Shown here piece after piece: positions 25,238 to 36,059 of a stretch of 64,000 bases of DNA (position 1 is its first letter; each line of letters starts with the position of its first letter). This DNA is from Rosellinia necatrix (Eukaryota; Ascomycota; Sordariomycetes; Xylariales; Xylariaceae). The notes under the pieces were generated by a model that worked only from the letters and a program-made list of their open reading frames with translations, made no database searches and was not told where the DNA came from. Position numbers and translations under genes: made by a program. The stretch covers positions 2,480,001-2,544,000 of the forward strand of contig JAGYVD010000004.1 of assembly GCA_021209875.1 (NCBI GenBank). Reading direction: 5' to 3'.

Positions 25238-25693
25238 ATGGCTACCGCCTCATTTTCGGCAGACTTGACCCCTCACCACCACCGTCGGGACTCGGCGTCT
25301 AGCAACAAGTCGCTAAGCGGCCGACGTCCCCGGCTCCTACGCGCCTATGCCACCGAGCCATCAATCACCACCGAGAATGCGTGCAGAGGCCTGCTCACGA
25401 CGCCAACATACTCATCCCGGAGGGCCGCAGAGCTGTTAAATCGCGTAGTGGTGTCAAACAGCAATTCGACATCACCAACGAGCACATCATCAAGAAGTTC
25501 AGTATTAGAATCTGGACGAGTGACTGAGACAAGTCATGAATCATGTTCGTATCCCGCCTGTACCATGAATCCTCACGAGAGCGAGACTGATCGGATATTT
25601 AAAGATTCTGCGTGCTATTTCAGCTTCCCGAGCTTTGATACTTGGGATGAAGAACGGCGACGAGATGACGAAAAGGCCCTGGAGAGGCCTTGA
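25238..25693 (+). CDS. hypothetical Ser-rich protein
   Basis: I do not recognise this protein. The ATG at 25238 (ACAATGGC context) opens an uninterrupted 151-residue frame. The protein is rich in Ser, Thr and Arg, with a polar N-terminal half (HHHRRDSASSNKSLSGRRP), a Ser/Thr run in the middle (NSNSTSPTSTSSRSS) and a more ordered, aromatic and acidic end (DSACYFSFPSFDTWDEERRR). The frame stays open upstream to about 25055, but the upstream residues look like non-coding translation, so the internal ATG is preferred. There is no signal peptide or membrane segment. The C-terminal aromatic-acidic motif is the part most likely to be conserved. It could be a species-restricted gene or a chance frame; I lean towards real on the basis of start context and amino-acid composition. 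Confidence 0.45.
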   Translation: MATASFSADLTPHHHRRDSASSNKSLSGRRPRLLRAYATEPSITTENACRGLLTTPTYSSRRAAELLNRVVVSNSNSTSPTSTSSRSSVLESGRVTETSHESCSYPACTMNPHESETDRIFKDSACYFSFPSFDTWDEERRRDDEKALERP

Positions 25694-26861
25694 ACCAGCC
25701 GACATCTGCTGCTGAGACTTCTACTGCGACTCCTACTACAGACGTAGTGCGTAGTAACCAGAGTAAGACCGGAGCGGGGGCCCGCTTCGGCTTATTGTGA
25801 GACCAGAACCGCGTGTGCCGAGCAACGTCTCGACTGCGTCGGTCTCACTGAGCTGACGTCATACCGGCTCCCCTCACACGAGGTATGTCCTATGGCGAGT
25901 ATATTAATACCGCTTCATCAACGGGCATTGGGGCGTTCACGGCGCCCGCGAGGGCCATAGTCGTCGCCCGAGAATAACATAAATCGATTTGTAATCTTCT
26001 CTTTTGTTATTGCGTTGTCACTATCGGACATACCCCAAACAAGCCAGATCGGACGGAATGGCATGGCATGGCACGGCGTTCAGGCATACCGGCGGCGGTA
26101 TAGCGATTTGCTGTACCTGGCAGCTTTGGATTAGCATACGCAGGGCCATAGACTTATAGGAATCTCGTGTATATTATACTGTATACAGGACCATGTTCCT
26201 TTAATAAGAAAGATATCCCAACCACACTCCGATTGCCGAAGAGAGGGGACTTGTGAGCGAATATGCCGTGCATGGGCAAGATCGTTGGGTCGTCACCGTG
26301 TGCGGTCAAATATCAAACATTCATCGAAGCGGGTCGCTACTTCACTTAGATGTAGCTTTGAGGCTCTTCGATATCTATTCTCGCCTATTCATGAACAGAA
26401 GCCAAGATTGACGATCGATCTGTGTGCCTGTTATGCTTAGCTAGGTGCCTAGTTTTGGTTGTGGCAAATTTCCTTCCTAGTCGGAAGGAGGTACCACCTA
26501 ATCCCCCTTGACAGAATACCTATTTACAATCATGGCTAAAGTACCCCCGCTCGACTCCTAACACCAGCTGCCAACCCGTGTGTCCACAGCTGTCTGATAA
26601 GCCGTGGATGGGCCTGGCTGGTGGGTCCAGCTATGGCTGGTGAAGTGGTTGGTGCTTACCGGGGTTGGGGAAACATGTCAATGCGCCACAATCGCTTGCC
26701 CACCTTGGAAATTTCCACCCACACAATTGGGGCTTTGAAAATTATTCTGGCTACACTCTAATTTACAGTACGCTTCATCCGACATCAAACCGTAACCGCA
26801 ATCCTTTCCACGCCTGCAACATCGTCCTGACTCTGCGAGCTACCCAGAACACCTCGCGATT
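25694..26861. other. intergenic upstream of RPS1
   Basis: No gene recognised. The last 200 bp form the ribosomal-protein promoter region. Open frames overlapping the RPS1 start are artefacts of the intron and leader. Confidence 0.5.
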
Positions 26862-28009
26862 ATGGCGGTTGGAAAGTGAGTCTCTCGAACAATGCCCCTG
26901 GACGCACCCGATTCCCCCATTCCCCTCGAATTCGGCACCAGATGGTGCATCGCTATCCCGCCGCACCCCGCCGCCCATCTCGAAGATCACACGAGCTAAT
27001 CGACGGTTTTTACGCAGGAACAAGAGATTGTCCAAGGGCAAGAAGGGCCTGAAGAAGAAGGCCCAGGATCCCTTCTCCCGTAAGGACTGGTACTCAATCA
27101 AGGTACGCGCGCCCGTCCCGTCAAGCCAAATACGCAAAAGACATGCACGATAATGGCTTGAACGCGCCCCTGTGGGACATGACTGATGCATTCTCATATA
27201 GGCGCCTGCCCCCTTCAACGTCAGAGAGTACGAACGATTGCCCCCCCTCGCGCGCATGGACGAAAGTGTCTGACGAGAAATGATGTAGTGTCGGCAAGAC
27301 CCTGGTCAACCGCACCAGTGGTCTGAAGAACGCCAACGACGCCCTCAAGGGCCGGATCGTCGAGGTCTCTCTCGCCGATCTCCAGAAGGACGAGGACCAC
27401 TCCTTCCGCAAGGTCAAGCTACGAGTAGACGAGATCCAGGGCAAGAACTGCTTGACCAACTTCTACGGTCTGGACTTCACCTCCGACAAGCTGCGGTCTC
27501 TTGTCCGCAAGTGGCAGTCTCTAATCGAGGCCAACATCACCGTCAAGACCACCGACGACTACCTCCTCCGTCTTTTTGCCATTGCCTTCACCAAGCGCCG
27601 CCCCAACCAGGTCCGCAAGACCACATACGCCGCCTCATCTCAGATTCGCGCCATTCGTAAGAAGATGACGGAGATCATCCAGCGCGAGGCCGCCACCTGC
27701 ACTCTGCAGCAACTCACCTCCAAGCTGATCCCCGAGGTCATCGGCCGCGAGATCGAGAAGTCTACACAAGGCATCTACCCCCTCCAGAACGTACGTCACA
27801 CACGAGACTGCATTCCTGCAGTGATGCCATTGGTCGGTCACCAGGTACTAATTATCTTGTTCTAGGTTCACATCCGCAAGGTCAAACTCCTAAAGGCGCC
27901 CAAGTTCGACCTCGGTGCCCTGATGGCCCTGCACGGCGAGTCGACGACGAACGAGGATGGACAGAAGATTGAGCGGGAGTTCAAGGAGCGGGTGCTAGAA
28001 GAGGTCTAA
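26862..28009 (+). CDS. RPS1: 40S ribosomal protein S1 (S3Ae)
   Basis: Eukaryotic ribosomal protein eS1, a small-subunit component near the mRNA exit region. Exons 26862-26875, 27018-27102, 27202-27227, 27289-27790 and 27866-28009 give 256 residues, a normal length. The short first exon encodes MAVGK up to the first base pair of the Lys codon; exon 2 continues [28 protein letters not shown]. Later landmarks are [20 protein letters not shown] (made by splicing exons 3 and 4), [56 protein letters not shown] and [19 protein letters not shown]. The tail is ERVLEEV. Short 5' exons followed by one large exon are usual for ribosomal-protein genes. C-ending codons dominate exon 4, consistent with high expression. 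Confidence 0.96.
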
Positions 28010-29348
28010 TTATGCAATGAGCTCTGGTCATGGAACGGCGTGGGTTTTTCTGCAAATGGCATTAGGTCTCACTTCTGATTGCATTCGGCGTGGCAAGGAT
28101 GTCACGGATACAGCTACCCCTCAAAAATGATGAATGAGAAATTAGCTGACTGCGCACGGGTCTACATGTTTGATAACGAGCGTGACGATAGTGTCTATTA
28201 TTCGCTCAGAAGACATGAAACCGGTGAGCTGGAATCAACCACCGCGTGAAAAAGAGTTTCCAGTGTCTTCTGGCGAGCATTGCCATGTGAATGTCTAATA
28301 TGTGAGGTTTTCTACTTCGTCGTCGTAGAGTCAACAAGGGGGCCACCGATTGATATTTTGGTACCTCGGTTTGGTTGCGTCCCTATCTACATAGCGGCAG
28401 GTTGGAGAGGGGTGATGGGACAATCTTACAATCATGGTCGGCAACAGGTAGGAAGATCATTCATTGGCTTGTGTCCGGTTATGAAATACCATCATACACG
28501 AACAGGATTGCCGAACCCAAAAAATCTTTCCTTATTTTATTCTCTTCATCTCGTATTATTGAATAATTAGTCGAGGCAATTCTCCTTTTTCAATAATATA
28601 TATATATAAATCCTGTTTCTGTGGTGTTTAACAACCGTAATGAGGATAAAATAAATTGAAGAACTGCGTATATTCGTCTGGATGTAAATAACATTATTGT
28701 TGGCATGCAGCTAGGTTGCCTGTTGTGTAGTGGATGGATGACGGTTATGTTCAATGTTCAACCTAATATAAAGTTGGTAACGTAAACGGTAAGCCGGCTG
28801 CCTGCGGTAGTTGATGCGACAGCTTCCACCTACCTACCTACTTACACTAGAATTATCGCCCCCCCACCCCGCCACCATCAATCATGACCTACCTATGTAA
28901 TTTGCCTTTTCGTAGCCCCATATTTATTTACACCTCTAATCTACATCACATACCTGCATTTATACGTGTGGGAAAGAGAGTTTCGGCGTTCTTTTCATTC
29001 GATACGCTTTGCATCAATACGATAGGTACTTCCTACTACCTCGATATACACCGACAGGCGGTGTCTTGGATAAGCAGGTTCTATCTACTACGTGTCGCGA
29101 GCTTACCAAACCAAATTACGCCTGCGCCGGATTGAGTGATTGATCAAGAGACCGCCACTGACAACCACACGACAGGTAAATACGCCTACGCCAAAGTTTG
29201 TCCACGTGGTGCGGTAGTTCCTCCTACCCTTCAAATCAATCGTCCCGGCGGTGTCTCACCACTCTTGTCTGCTGGCATCCCGCTTTTTTCCCGTTTCATG
29301 TTTCCGGACTCTCTCTTATGATTTGCACGGCCGGACACCCAGCGCCTG

Positions 29349-29382
29349 CATACATACATACATACATACATACATACATACA
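29349..29382. repeat. (CATA)n microsatellite
   Basis: Eight to nine tandem CATA units. Simple-sequence repeat about 310 bp before the Rab18-like ATG. Confidence 0.9.
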
Positions 29383-29651
29383 GCTGCAGGACGGGGCTCT
29401 CGGATGATCGTCTTGGCGGGGGACGCGATCGCGATTTAGACGTGCAATTCGTGGTGCGAGCGTCTCGATCGACCGCAGCCAGCGAATCTGAGGTGGCGAG
29501 AAGAAGAAACGAAAGAAGAAGAAGAAAAAAAAAACCAACAGGGAAAAGATTATCCGTTTACATTCACACTCTATCTAGATAACACTACTCCGGCGCCGGA
29601 AAACGCCGCCAACCCACGACCGAAGGGGACGCAACATCACGTGTTGGTTTC

Positions 29652-29690
29652 GTTGTTGTTGTTGTTGTTGTTGTCGTCGTCGCCGTTGTT
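29652..29690. repeat. (GTT/GTC)n triplet run in the Rab18-like leader
   Basis: About thirteen GTT, GTC or GCC triplets ending a few bases before a perfect GCCGCCATGG start context. Probably in the 5' leader. Confidence 0.8.
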
Positions 29691-29696
29691 GCCGCC

Positions 29697-31031
29697 ATGG
29701 CTCCGGTATCATCGTCATCGTCCGAGGACTCCCTTCCCGTCCTCAAGATCCTACTCATCGGGCCTTCGGGCGCCGGGAAATCCGCATGTGAGTGTTGAAT
29801 TTCCAGTGATATTTTTTATTTTATTCTATTATTTTTATTTCTTTTAGCAATACCATTTCTCATTGGGGTAATGCCGTCGGCCTGTCGTCCTATTATCGTA
29901 TCGTTTATCTTATTGACCTATAGCTAACACCCGGCGAATCGTATAGTACTACTAAGGTGTAGGGACACGCCCTCCCCCCTTTCTTTAAATTCACGACTTG
30001 TGGAATTTGCAGGCTAGGATCGTCAACGTATGTATGGTGTTGCTGACTTGGCCGTGGCCGTGCTTGTAGACTGCGAGGACCAGTTCGATCCTGAGTCGAC
30101 AACGGCCACAATCGGGATCGACTTCAAGGTACGTGATTAAAATCATGGACGGCGTATAGCCGCGTTCAAGCGGTAGCTCGACCCACAGGAAAGAGCATAA
30201 AAAGACTACTGCGTGCATCAAATACGTCATTACCCAGCACCCCTCTCTAATTTCATCATAGACGAAGAAGCTGGCCGTTAGAGGCAAGGCGTATAGGTTG
30301 AACATATTCGACACTGTGAGTTTACCATCTCTCTGCCCTCTCTACCCGGGATTTGCTACGTGGCCTCGTAGCTTTGGCAAAACCCTTCATGAAGGATGCG
30401 TGCAGCAAACCCAGTGATGACATAGTTCTCTAACCGAAAATGTCGCTCGGGGTTGATCTAGGCCGGCCAGGAGAGATTCCGTACCCTGTCGACAAGCTAC
30501 TACCGAGGCGCACATGGTGTTGTCCTCGTCTTCGACCTGTCGAACAAGAAAAGCTTTGCGAGCATGGGGAAGTGGATCGAGGAGGCGAGGGCGAACGCAA
30601 ATCCCGACGCCGTGCTCTATCTGGTGCGTAGAAATATCCGTGTAATTTTTTACCCTCGTCGGTCTTCTACCCACGAGATACTCCTCCTTTCTCCCTCGCT
30701 AAGGATCTGCCCCGACCCCATCAGAATTTTCTGGTCTATATTTATTTCGGCGCCTATGACTGACCTCACGGTGTAGGTCGGGAGTAAGTTAGACAAGGCG
30801 GTTACAGGCGGCCGCGCGGTGTCGTCCGAAGAGGCCAGAGCCTTTGCCGAGGCGCAGAGCGCGGGGTTCTGCGAGGTTAGCGCCAAAACCCGCGAGAACG
30901 TCAAGCGACCCTTTGTCGAGGTCGTCGATCGCATTGTGCAGAAGCCACAGCTGACAGCGGCAGCCGTGGTTAACTCGAGACCCATCGACCTTGACCTCGG
31001 CGGTTTCTCGGCAAATTCGTGTTCTTGTTGA
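29697..31031 (+). CDS. Rab18-like small GTPase
   Basis: Membrane-traffic GTPase of the Rab family, nearest to Rab18 by memory of the sequence. Exons 29697-29787, 30070-30128, 30262-30315, 30462-30623 and 30777-31031 close in phase to 206 residues. Seen: P-loop GPSGAGKS; switch I STTATIGIDFK; DTAGQERFRTLSTSYYRGAH; VFDLSNKKSF; VGSKLDK in place of the usual NKxD, with Ser for Asn; and CEVSAKTREN. The tail ends NSCSC, a CxC double geranylgeranylation signal. The ATG has a perfect GCCGCCATGG context. Oddity: joining exon 1 directly to 30070 gives GKSAYCEDQ, lacking the four helix-1 residues (LLxR type) that normally follow GKS-A. Either a microexon inside the 282-nt first intron was missed, or the gene is altered. 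Family call is firm; that junction is uncertain. Confidence 0.82.
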
Positions 31032-31301
31032 TTATAGAGGCTTTCGAGCGGCTTTACCCCCTCGCTTCTCCTCTTAACTATGTTTTCTCTAGCGAATGTC
31101 TATCACAAGGGGTTTTGTTTCTATGGAGGGGCTCGCCCGTTTGTTTGTTTATGGGCTGATTGGATAATTGATGTTGAGAACTCCGGACTCCCTTCCCTCG
31201 TGGAACGCGTTTCATGCATGTACATAACCTATATGCCTGTATGATACCCAATGCTACAATGTGTGTACAAACCGATGCAACCCGGCCGCTCCCAGTTTTG
31301 G

Positions 31302-32901
31302 TTACTCTTTCGGGGTGAGAAATTCGATGACAGCTGGGGGGATGAAATGCTCAGTCTTTGGGGTCTGTTTTCTTATCACGATTACGTAGAACTTTCCCTA
31401 TGGCGGACGGGGGAGAAGGAAAGGGGGGCGAGGGAGCAGAAGGAGAGAAAACCTACTTTTTAAAAAGTCGGCCGGCTTCTCCGAGATGAGCCAATGGCCG
31501 GCCTCGACGTCGACGAGTGAGAAGCGCGGGAAGAAGCGGCCGATGACAGGGATGGCCTCGTCTGGGACGTACTTGCTGTGGGAACCACGGACGAAGAGGG
31601 CGGGCTTCTCAAAGCGGCGCTCGTCCGGGTCGCGGAAGGGGAAGTCGCCCATGTTGTCGAGGTTCTTGGCGAGAATGTCAAGTGGGATTCGGAACCTGAC
31701 GACGTCCTTCGTTGCGGCCCTGGCCCTGGCCCCGGCCCCGGTTCCTGGCGCCGCCGCCTCCTCCGTGATGGTCGTCCGATACAGATTCCCGAGCAGGAAT
31801 TGCCGGATCCCGAGGTCGGACTCGTACGCGGCCAGGATCGAGTCGGCCTCGCTCAGGCGCGACACGCGGGCGTCCTCGACGTGCCGCATCCCGCGAATGT
31901 ACCCGGCGAAGCTCCGGCCCAGCGTCGCGTCCAGCGGCGCGTTGTCCACGGACACAATGTCGGAGATCAAGGCGGGCTGGTCGAGGGCTAGCGCCATTGC
32001 CGTCTTCGCGCCCCTGAAACACGAAAAGAGGGGGTGGTGTTAGGTCTCGGTTTGGCTCCCTCTCTCTCTCTCTCACACACACATAAACACAAACACACTT
32101 GTCTTCTTATCCTCTTCTTCTCCCCCCTCCTCCTAGGGAGAGGGTCGGGGTGTGTTTTTATATCTGGGGGGGGGAGGGGTTGCGCGAACTCACATCGAGT
32201 GCCCGATCAGAGTCGGCTCCTTCAGCCCGTGCTCGCCGATGAAGCCGGCCACATCCTCGGCCATGGCGAGGTAGTCGTGGCGGCTCGCGTGCGGCGACTC
32301 GCCGTGGTTTCGTAGATCCTAGAGACGCAGGGGGAATTCGTCAGGCCGAAGTGTTCTCGTTGTTCCGGGCTTCTCCCCTTCCCCTCTCCCACATCCTTGT
32401 GCGATCGTTGCTCCCCACGGCCGCTCGGGAAGACGTCCTTGTACGAGAGGAGTGGGACGGCAAGCTTACAATGGCGTATACATGTCTCTTCAGATCGCGC
32501 GCCAGGACCCTATAGAAGCCCGACGGTCCGGTTAGCAATCGACCGGCTCTACCCCTCCTCGCGTGCCTCGTCCCCCTCGCCTCGTCCCCCTCGCCTCGAC
32601 CCCCTCCCATCCAAGTCCACGGCTGGGTCCCAACTGCCTAACCGCGTCGAGTTGGTGGCGCGGGTTTCCGTACTCACTTGCTCACGCTGCGATTGTTCTT
32701 CTTGGACCCAAACAACCCGTGCATGAATATTATAGGCGCATCCTGTCGATCCCGGCCGGGGTTGGGCGGCGCGTGGTGGTCGAAGACCAGCCGGAGCCCA
32801 CTGCCGGCCGGGGAGGACGAATAGGCCCGCCACATCGGCCGGAGGAACCTGCCCGGCGTGAGGATGCGCCGCGTCGCTATCATTCTCGTGCGTTGCGCCA
32901 A
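31302..32901 (-). CDS. alpha/beta hydrolase, ABHD11/Imo32-like, probably mitochondrial
   Basis: Serine hydrolase of the alpha/beta fold; closest remembered relatives are ABHD11 and yeast Imo32, mitochondrial proteins of unsettled substrate. Exons 32901-32678, 32509-32470, 32318-32194, 32013-31457 and 31333-31302 give 325 residues. The N-terminus MAQRTRMIATRRILTPGRFL is basic and lacks acidic residues, like a mitochondrial presequence; a second Met lies at residue 7. Seen: IIFMHGLFGSKKNN (oxyanion region), YAIDLRNHGESPHA, the nucleophile elbow GHSMGAKTAM (joined by splicing), VSVDNAP, and the catalytic His in VEAGHWLISEKP. The last exon adds TVIEFLTPKE; reading through its intron instead gives a Pro/Leu-rich tail that does not fit the family. 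The insertion EEAAAPGTGAGARARAATK is low-complexity. All triad motifs are present. Confidence 0.88.
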
Positions 32902-33866
32902 TTGGTCCGTCGTGGGTTTGCTCGGGCCCGTGAGGTTTGGAGGCTATGGACGGCGGGGATGGTGATTGTGTTCCGGTAGCACGGCAGCAGAGGGAGTGTC
33001 GAGTATGTCCGTCTTCGACGCTTTTTATTCGCGCGGCGCAAGAAATTTAGATAGAGGATGCATGTTCGATATCGGCGGGTTGTCTTACGTCAATAGCCCC
33101 AACGAGACTAGTCTCGGGCGGTACCATTAGCACCGATCCCCGATCCCAAGAGGGTACCTAGGTAACTACTTACTTACCTAGGTCTCACGCTAACTACCAC
33201 CCGTTTAAATTGTTTGACTTTGACAAAACATATCGCCAATTCCCGGGCCCCTGTTTTCTCGATGCCACTATTCTTCTCGGTAGGTAAGTGAAGCGGAGGC
33301 GTTGGGTAACCGCTAATCCCCTGTATCTGGCATCGATGCGGGTTACGGCGGTCAGGAAGTCTATTGTAGCGCCCAAAGACGTCTGGACATCAGGTTATAT
33401 CATTTCCGCGTTAGGCCACGTCCAAGTATGATGGCTTTGATGGGTCGCATTCATCACTCATCTCCCCCGGAGAGCTTCAAATAGACAGTTAAGATATTTG
33501 TATCGGAGCTCTTTTATTTTCTATTCTTAACCCATTATGCATTTCGACATAGCTGGGTGTCAACGAGCCCTCTTGCTAGATGCCAGTAGCTCGTGATGCG
33601 TGATTTGCGCTACTTGACAGTCGACCAAATCTCAGGCTCTCTCCATATAAATGTAAAAAGAACATGTGCTATACTGGTTCGTGCACTATCAGTCTGTTGG
33701 CCAACCGCATACGTAGTATTAAGCCCTAGGCACAGCGCGATCGCGACGAATCTTCCCCTATCTCGGGACAACCGTCACGGTAGTGTCGCTAGCGAAAGCT
33801 CAGATAACCTGTAACTCAAGATACCCATACCGACTAGCATGGGTATCATCTCACAGTCCCCTCGTT
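32902..33866. other. intergenic, no gene seen
   Basis: Upstream of the alpha/beta hydrolase and downstream of the dehydrogenase. Contains a few TACCTAGGTA motifs (about 33157-33183). No coding signal. Confidence 0.55.
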
Positions 33867-34724
33867 TCACTCCGGCGGCGAGCCAGGAAGGATTTTAATA
33901 ATAGCGATCAAATCTTCCTCGCCAAAGCCAGCATCAGTTGCCTCTGCATACATAGAGCGACAAAGCTGTCCCAGCGGTGACCGCACACCTGACGCCTCAG
34001 CCGCGTTGCAGATCAGGTCACTGCTGTAATAGCAAGCCTTAATGGCGGCTTGGGTGGACCAGTCATGGTCTATGATCTTCGAAATTTTGATGTGAGAATA
34101 TGCGGAGGCCATGGGCCCTGCATTGAGTACCTCTCTTAAGACACCTAGATCCAGTCCCTGGGCCCGGGCCAAGTTCGCTGACTCGGCAAGGCCGACAGTT
34201 AGGGCAGTTAGGTAGAGATTCACGGCGTTCTTGGTCCTAAGCCCATAGCCGATCGGGCCGCAGTGGACGGCAGCACTGGTCATGGGTTCAAGGACAGGCC
34301 GTACTTTCTCGATGACGTCCTCATCGCCACCTAACAGACCGACAAGCTGACCTTTCTCGGCGGGGATTTGACTGCCACTGACTGGCATTTCGACAAACTG
34401 GCCCCCTACTTGGCTCACCTCTTTTGCGAGATGGTGACTGAACTCTTCCGGGACGGATCCTGCGTTCACCAGCGTCTTCCCTGCTAGTGCCGTCTTAAAG
34501 CCGTCGAAGATATCGTTGATGGCGATGGTGTCAAACAACATCATGAAAATAACATCGGAGTCTTGGACCACATGAGACGGGGTGGCGCCGGCTTTGGCAC
34601 CGGCTCGCAGGAGAGGAGCGTATTTATGCGGGCTCCGGTTCCAAACAGTGATAGGGTAGCGACGAGACAGATTTAATGCCATTGGCACGCCCATTGTGCC
34701 TAATCCTAAGAAACCGACACGCAT
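33867..34724 (-). CDS. NAD(P)-dependent beta-hydroxyacid dehydrogenase (3-hydroxyisobutyrate dehydrogenase-like)
   Basis: Member of the 6-phosphogluconate/3-hydroxyisobutyrate dehydrogenase family, which oxidises beta-hydroxyacids or reduces related aldehydes and imines. One uninterrupted exon of 285 residues, the usual family size. Residues 1-15 form the dinucleotide-binding loop MRVGFLGLGTMGVPMA. VWNRSP follows the second strand; a polar residue at this position favours NADP over NAD, but this is a guess. The substrate-binding segment MPVSGSQIPAEKGQL and the catalytic-Lys region GPIGYGLRTKNAVNLYL are both present. The C-terminal helical domain is complete to IIKILPGSPPE. It has no targeting signal, so it is probably cytosolic, unlike mitochondrial HIBADH. 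The true substrate cannot be told from sequence. Confidence 0.88.
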   Translation of the reverse strand: MRVGFLGLGTMGVPMALNLSRRYPITVWNRSPHKYAPLLRAGAKAGATPSHVVQDSDVIFMMLFDTIAINDIFDGFKTALAGKTLVNAGSVPEEFSHHLAKEVSQVGGQFVEMPVSGSQIPAEKGQLVGLLGGDEDVIEKVRPVLEPMTSAAVHCGPIGYGLRTKNAVNLYLTALTVGLAESANLARAQGLDLGVLREVLNAGPMASAYSHIKISKIIDHDWSTQAAIKACYYSSDLICNAAEASGVRSPLGQLCRSMYAEATDAGFGEEDLIAIIKILPGSPPE

Positions 34725-35558
34725 TTTATATGAGGTTGCGCCTTCGGGTGGATGAGAAGGGATGAAGAGGGCGTATGATGATCTGAAAAGATGAAGAAGC
34801 GTAATGAGTCTCTAGGGCGTTGATGGAAAGTACTTATCAGTTTCATCTTGTGGTAGGATGTGGCTAAATTATATAAATAGCCAAATTTATAGACTTCGGG
34901 ATATATATACAGGGCTCGTCTCTGTATGTACAACTAGTAGATAGCTGCATGTTGTTGATGATTTCGACTATAGGGCGCAGGCTGAGCCGGTAACAGCCGC
35001 GCCCAAGGCCGTTGCCGGACCTGGACTTACCGGACAAGGAAGGGAACATATACCATTCCATACCATACCATACCGTTCAATTGAATCCATTTTATTAAAC
35101 CATAAAGCTGAGGGACCGATGGTATCCATATGACAGAACCCGGTCGGTAAATTAGCCAGTTTTGAGCAACTGCGGACGTTGAGTTAACTACCTCACAAGC
35201 CCCTGGGAATTCAAACCAACCCCTAATCCCGGCCGACCCACCCGGGAGGAAGTTATATAGGAGAAGGTACCCGTATCCGTTCTTCGCCGCCCAGCTCTGC
35301 ACATTTTGGGGTAGCTTGTCAAGATCGTGCCATGCTCCGTGCCTGATTGTGCGGCATGGATGCATCTCACAATATACAAATACGCCATAGTTGGGCTTAA
35401 TTGATTTCTGTATTTCTTACCAACCCAGTCTGAGGCTTGTGCAAGGTGTTTCACTGTTTCTCGCGTCGCTTAGAAGCGGAGGAGATGCGCGAGCTGCTCC
35501 CATATCGCCTATCACCTATTGCCGACGCGCTCGGGACAATGTAGAGTGTGAGAATCCG
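34725..35558. other. intergenic, no gene seen
   Basis: Leader region of the dehydrogenase and 5' flank of the decayed ankyrin-like gene. Includes a short CCATA tandem at about 35055-35073. Nothing else recognised. Confidence 0.5.
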
Positions 35559-36059
35559 ATGTCGCTCTATCACAATTACCTTCGTGAGGCGGCCGTTCCG
35601 ACGGACCACGTACTAGATTGCTACAAGGCTAGCCTGACGGCCCTCGTCTCTTGGCCGCTGGCACCGTGTTTTGAGGAGATCGCTGTGGAGGAGCTGTGAA
35701 AGAAGCACAAGGATGGTGACTTCGTGGCCTGCCTTCGTCACGCCCTAAGGCATCTAAGCGGCAAGCGCCACCAGAACGACCACAAGCACCGGGACCACGG
35801 GGTCCACGAGTTGGCACAAGGCGACATCATTGCCGCGTCGATCAAGGTCTGTATTCTTGAGATGGAGGCGGGCGCGGATCCCTAGCTCGGCACACAAGCG
35901 GGTTAAGATGCGTTCATCGCTCTGCCCGTTGCCTGTGCCGACGGAGACATGATCGAGGTCAAGACTCTGTTTACAGCCGAAGGCTGGGAGGTCGACAGTG
36001 AAGCATGGCTGCTGGACGGTGAAAAGGAGGAGGCGGATAGGAGTCGGTCGCCTCTGTAG
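35559..36059 (+). pseudogene. decayed ankyrin-repeat-like gene with three in-frame stops
   Basis: A single reading frame stays coding-like from ATG 35559 to the stop at 36057-36059 but is broken by TGA (35697-35699), TAG (35883-35885) and TAA (35904-35906). The translated pieces are continuous in character: MSLYHNYLREAAVPTDHVLD, then KKHKDGDFVACLRHALRHLS, then ILEMEAGADP followed by the stop, then ACADGDMIEVKTLFTAEGWE. EAGADP and ADGDMIEVKTLF resemble the turn and first helix of ankyrin repeats. There is no frameshift. Each stop is one C-to-T transition away from a sense codon (CGA, CAG, CAA), as expected from RIP-type or deamination decay, though the region is not strongly AT-biased. It could instead be an unrecognised spliced gene, but no splice consensus removes all three stops. 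Confidence 0.5.

Larger units (their letters stand above)
28010..29696. other. intergenic between RPS1 and Rab18-like gene
   Basis: No gene seen. It contains an AT dinucleotide stretch near 28593-28610, a CATA array (29349-29382) and a GTT/GTC triplet run directly before the Rab18-like start codon. Confidence 0.55.

Noticed and set aside
29349..29382. Regular spaced repeat resembling a CRISPR or transposon end
   Set aside because: Plain (CATA)n microsatellite without spacers, inverted ends or a linked gene.
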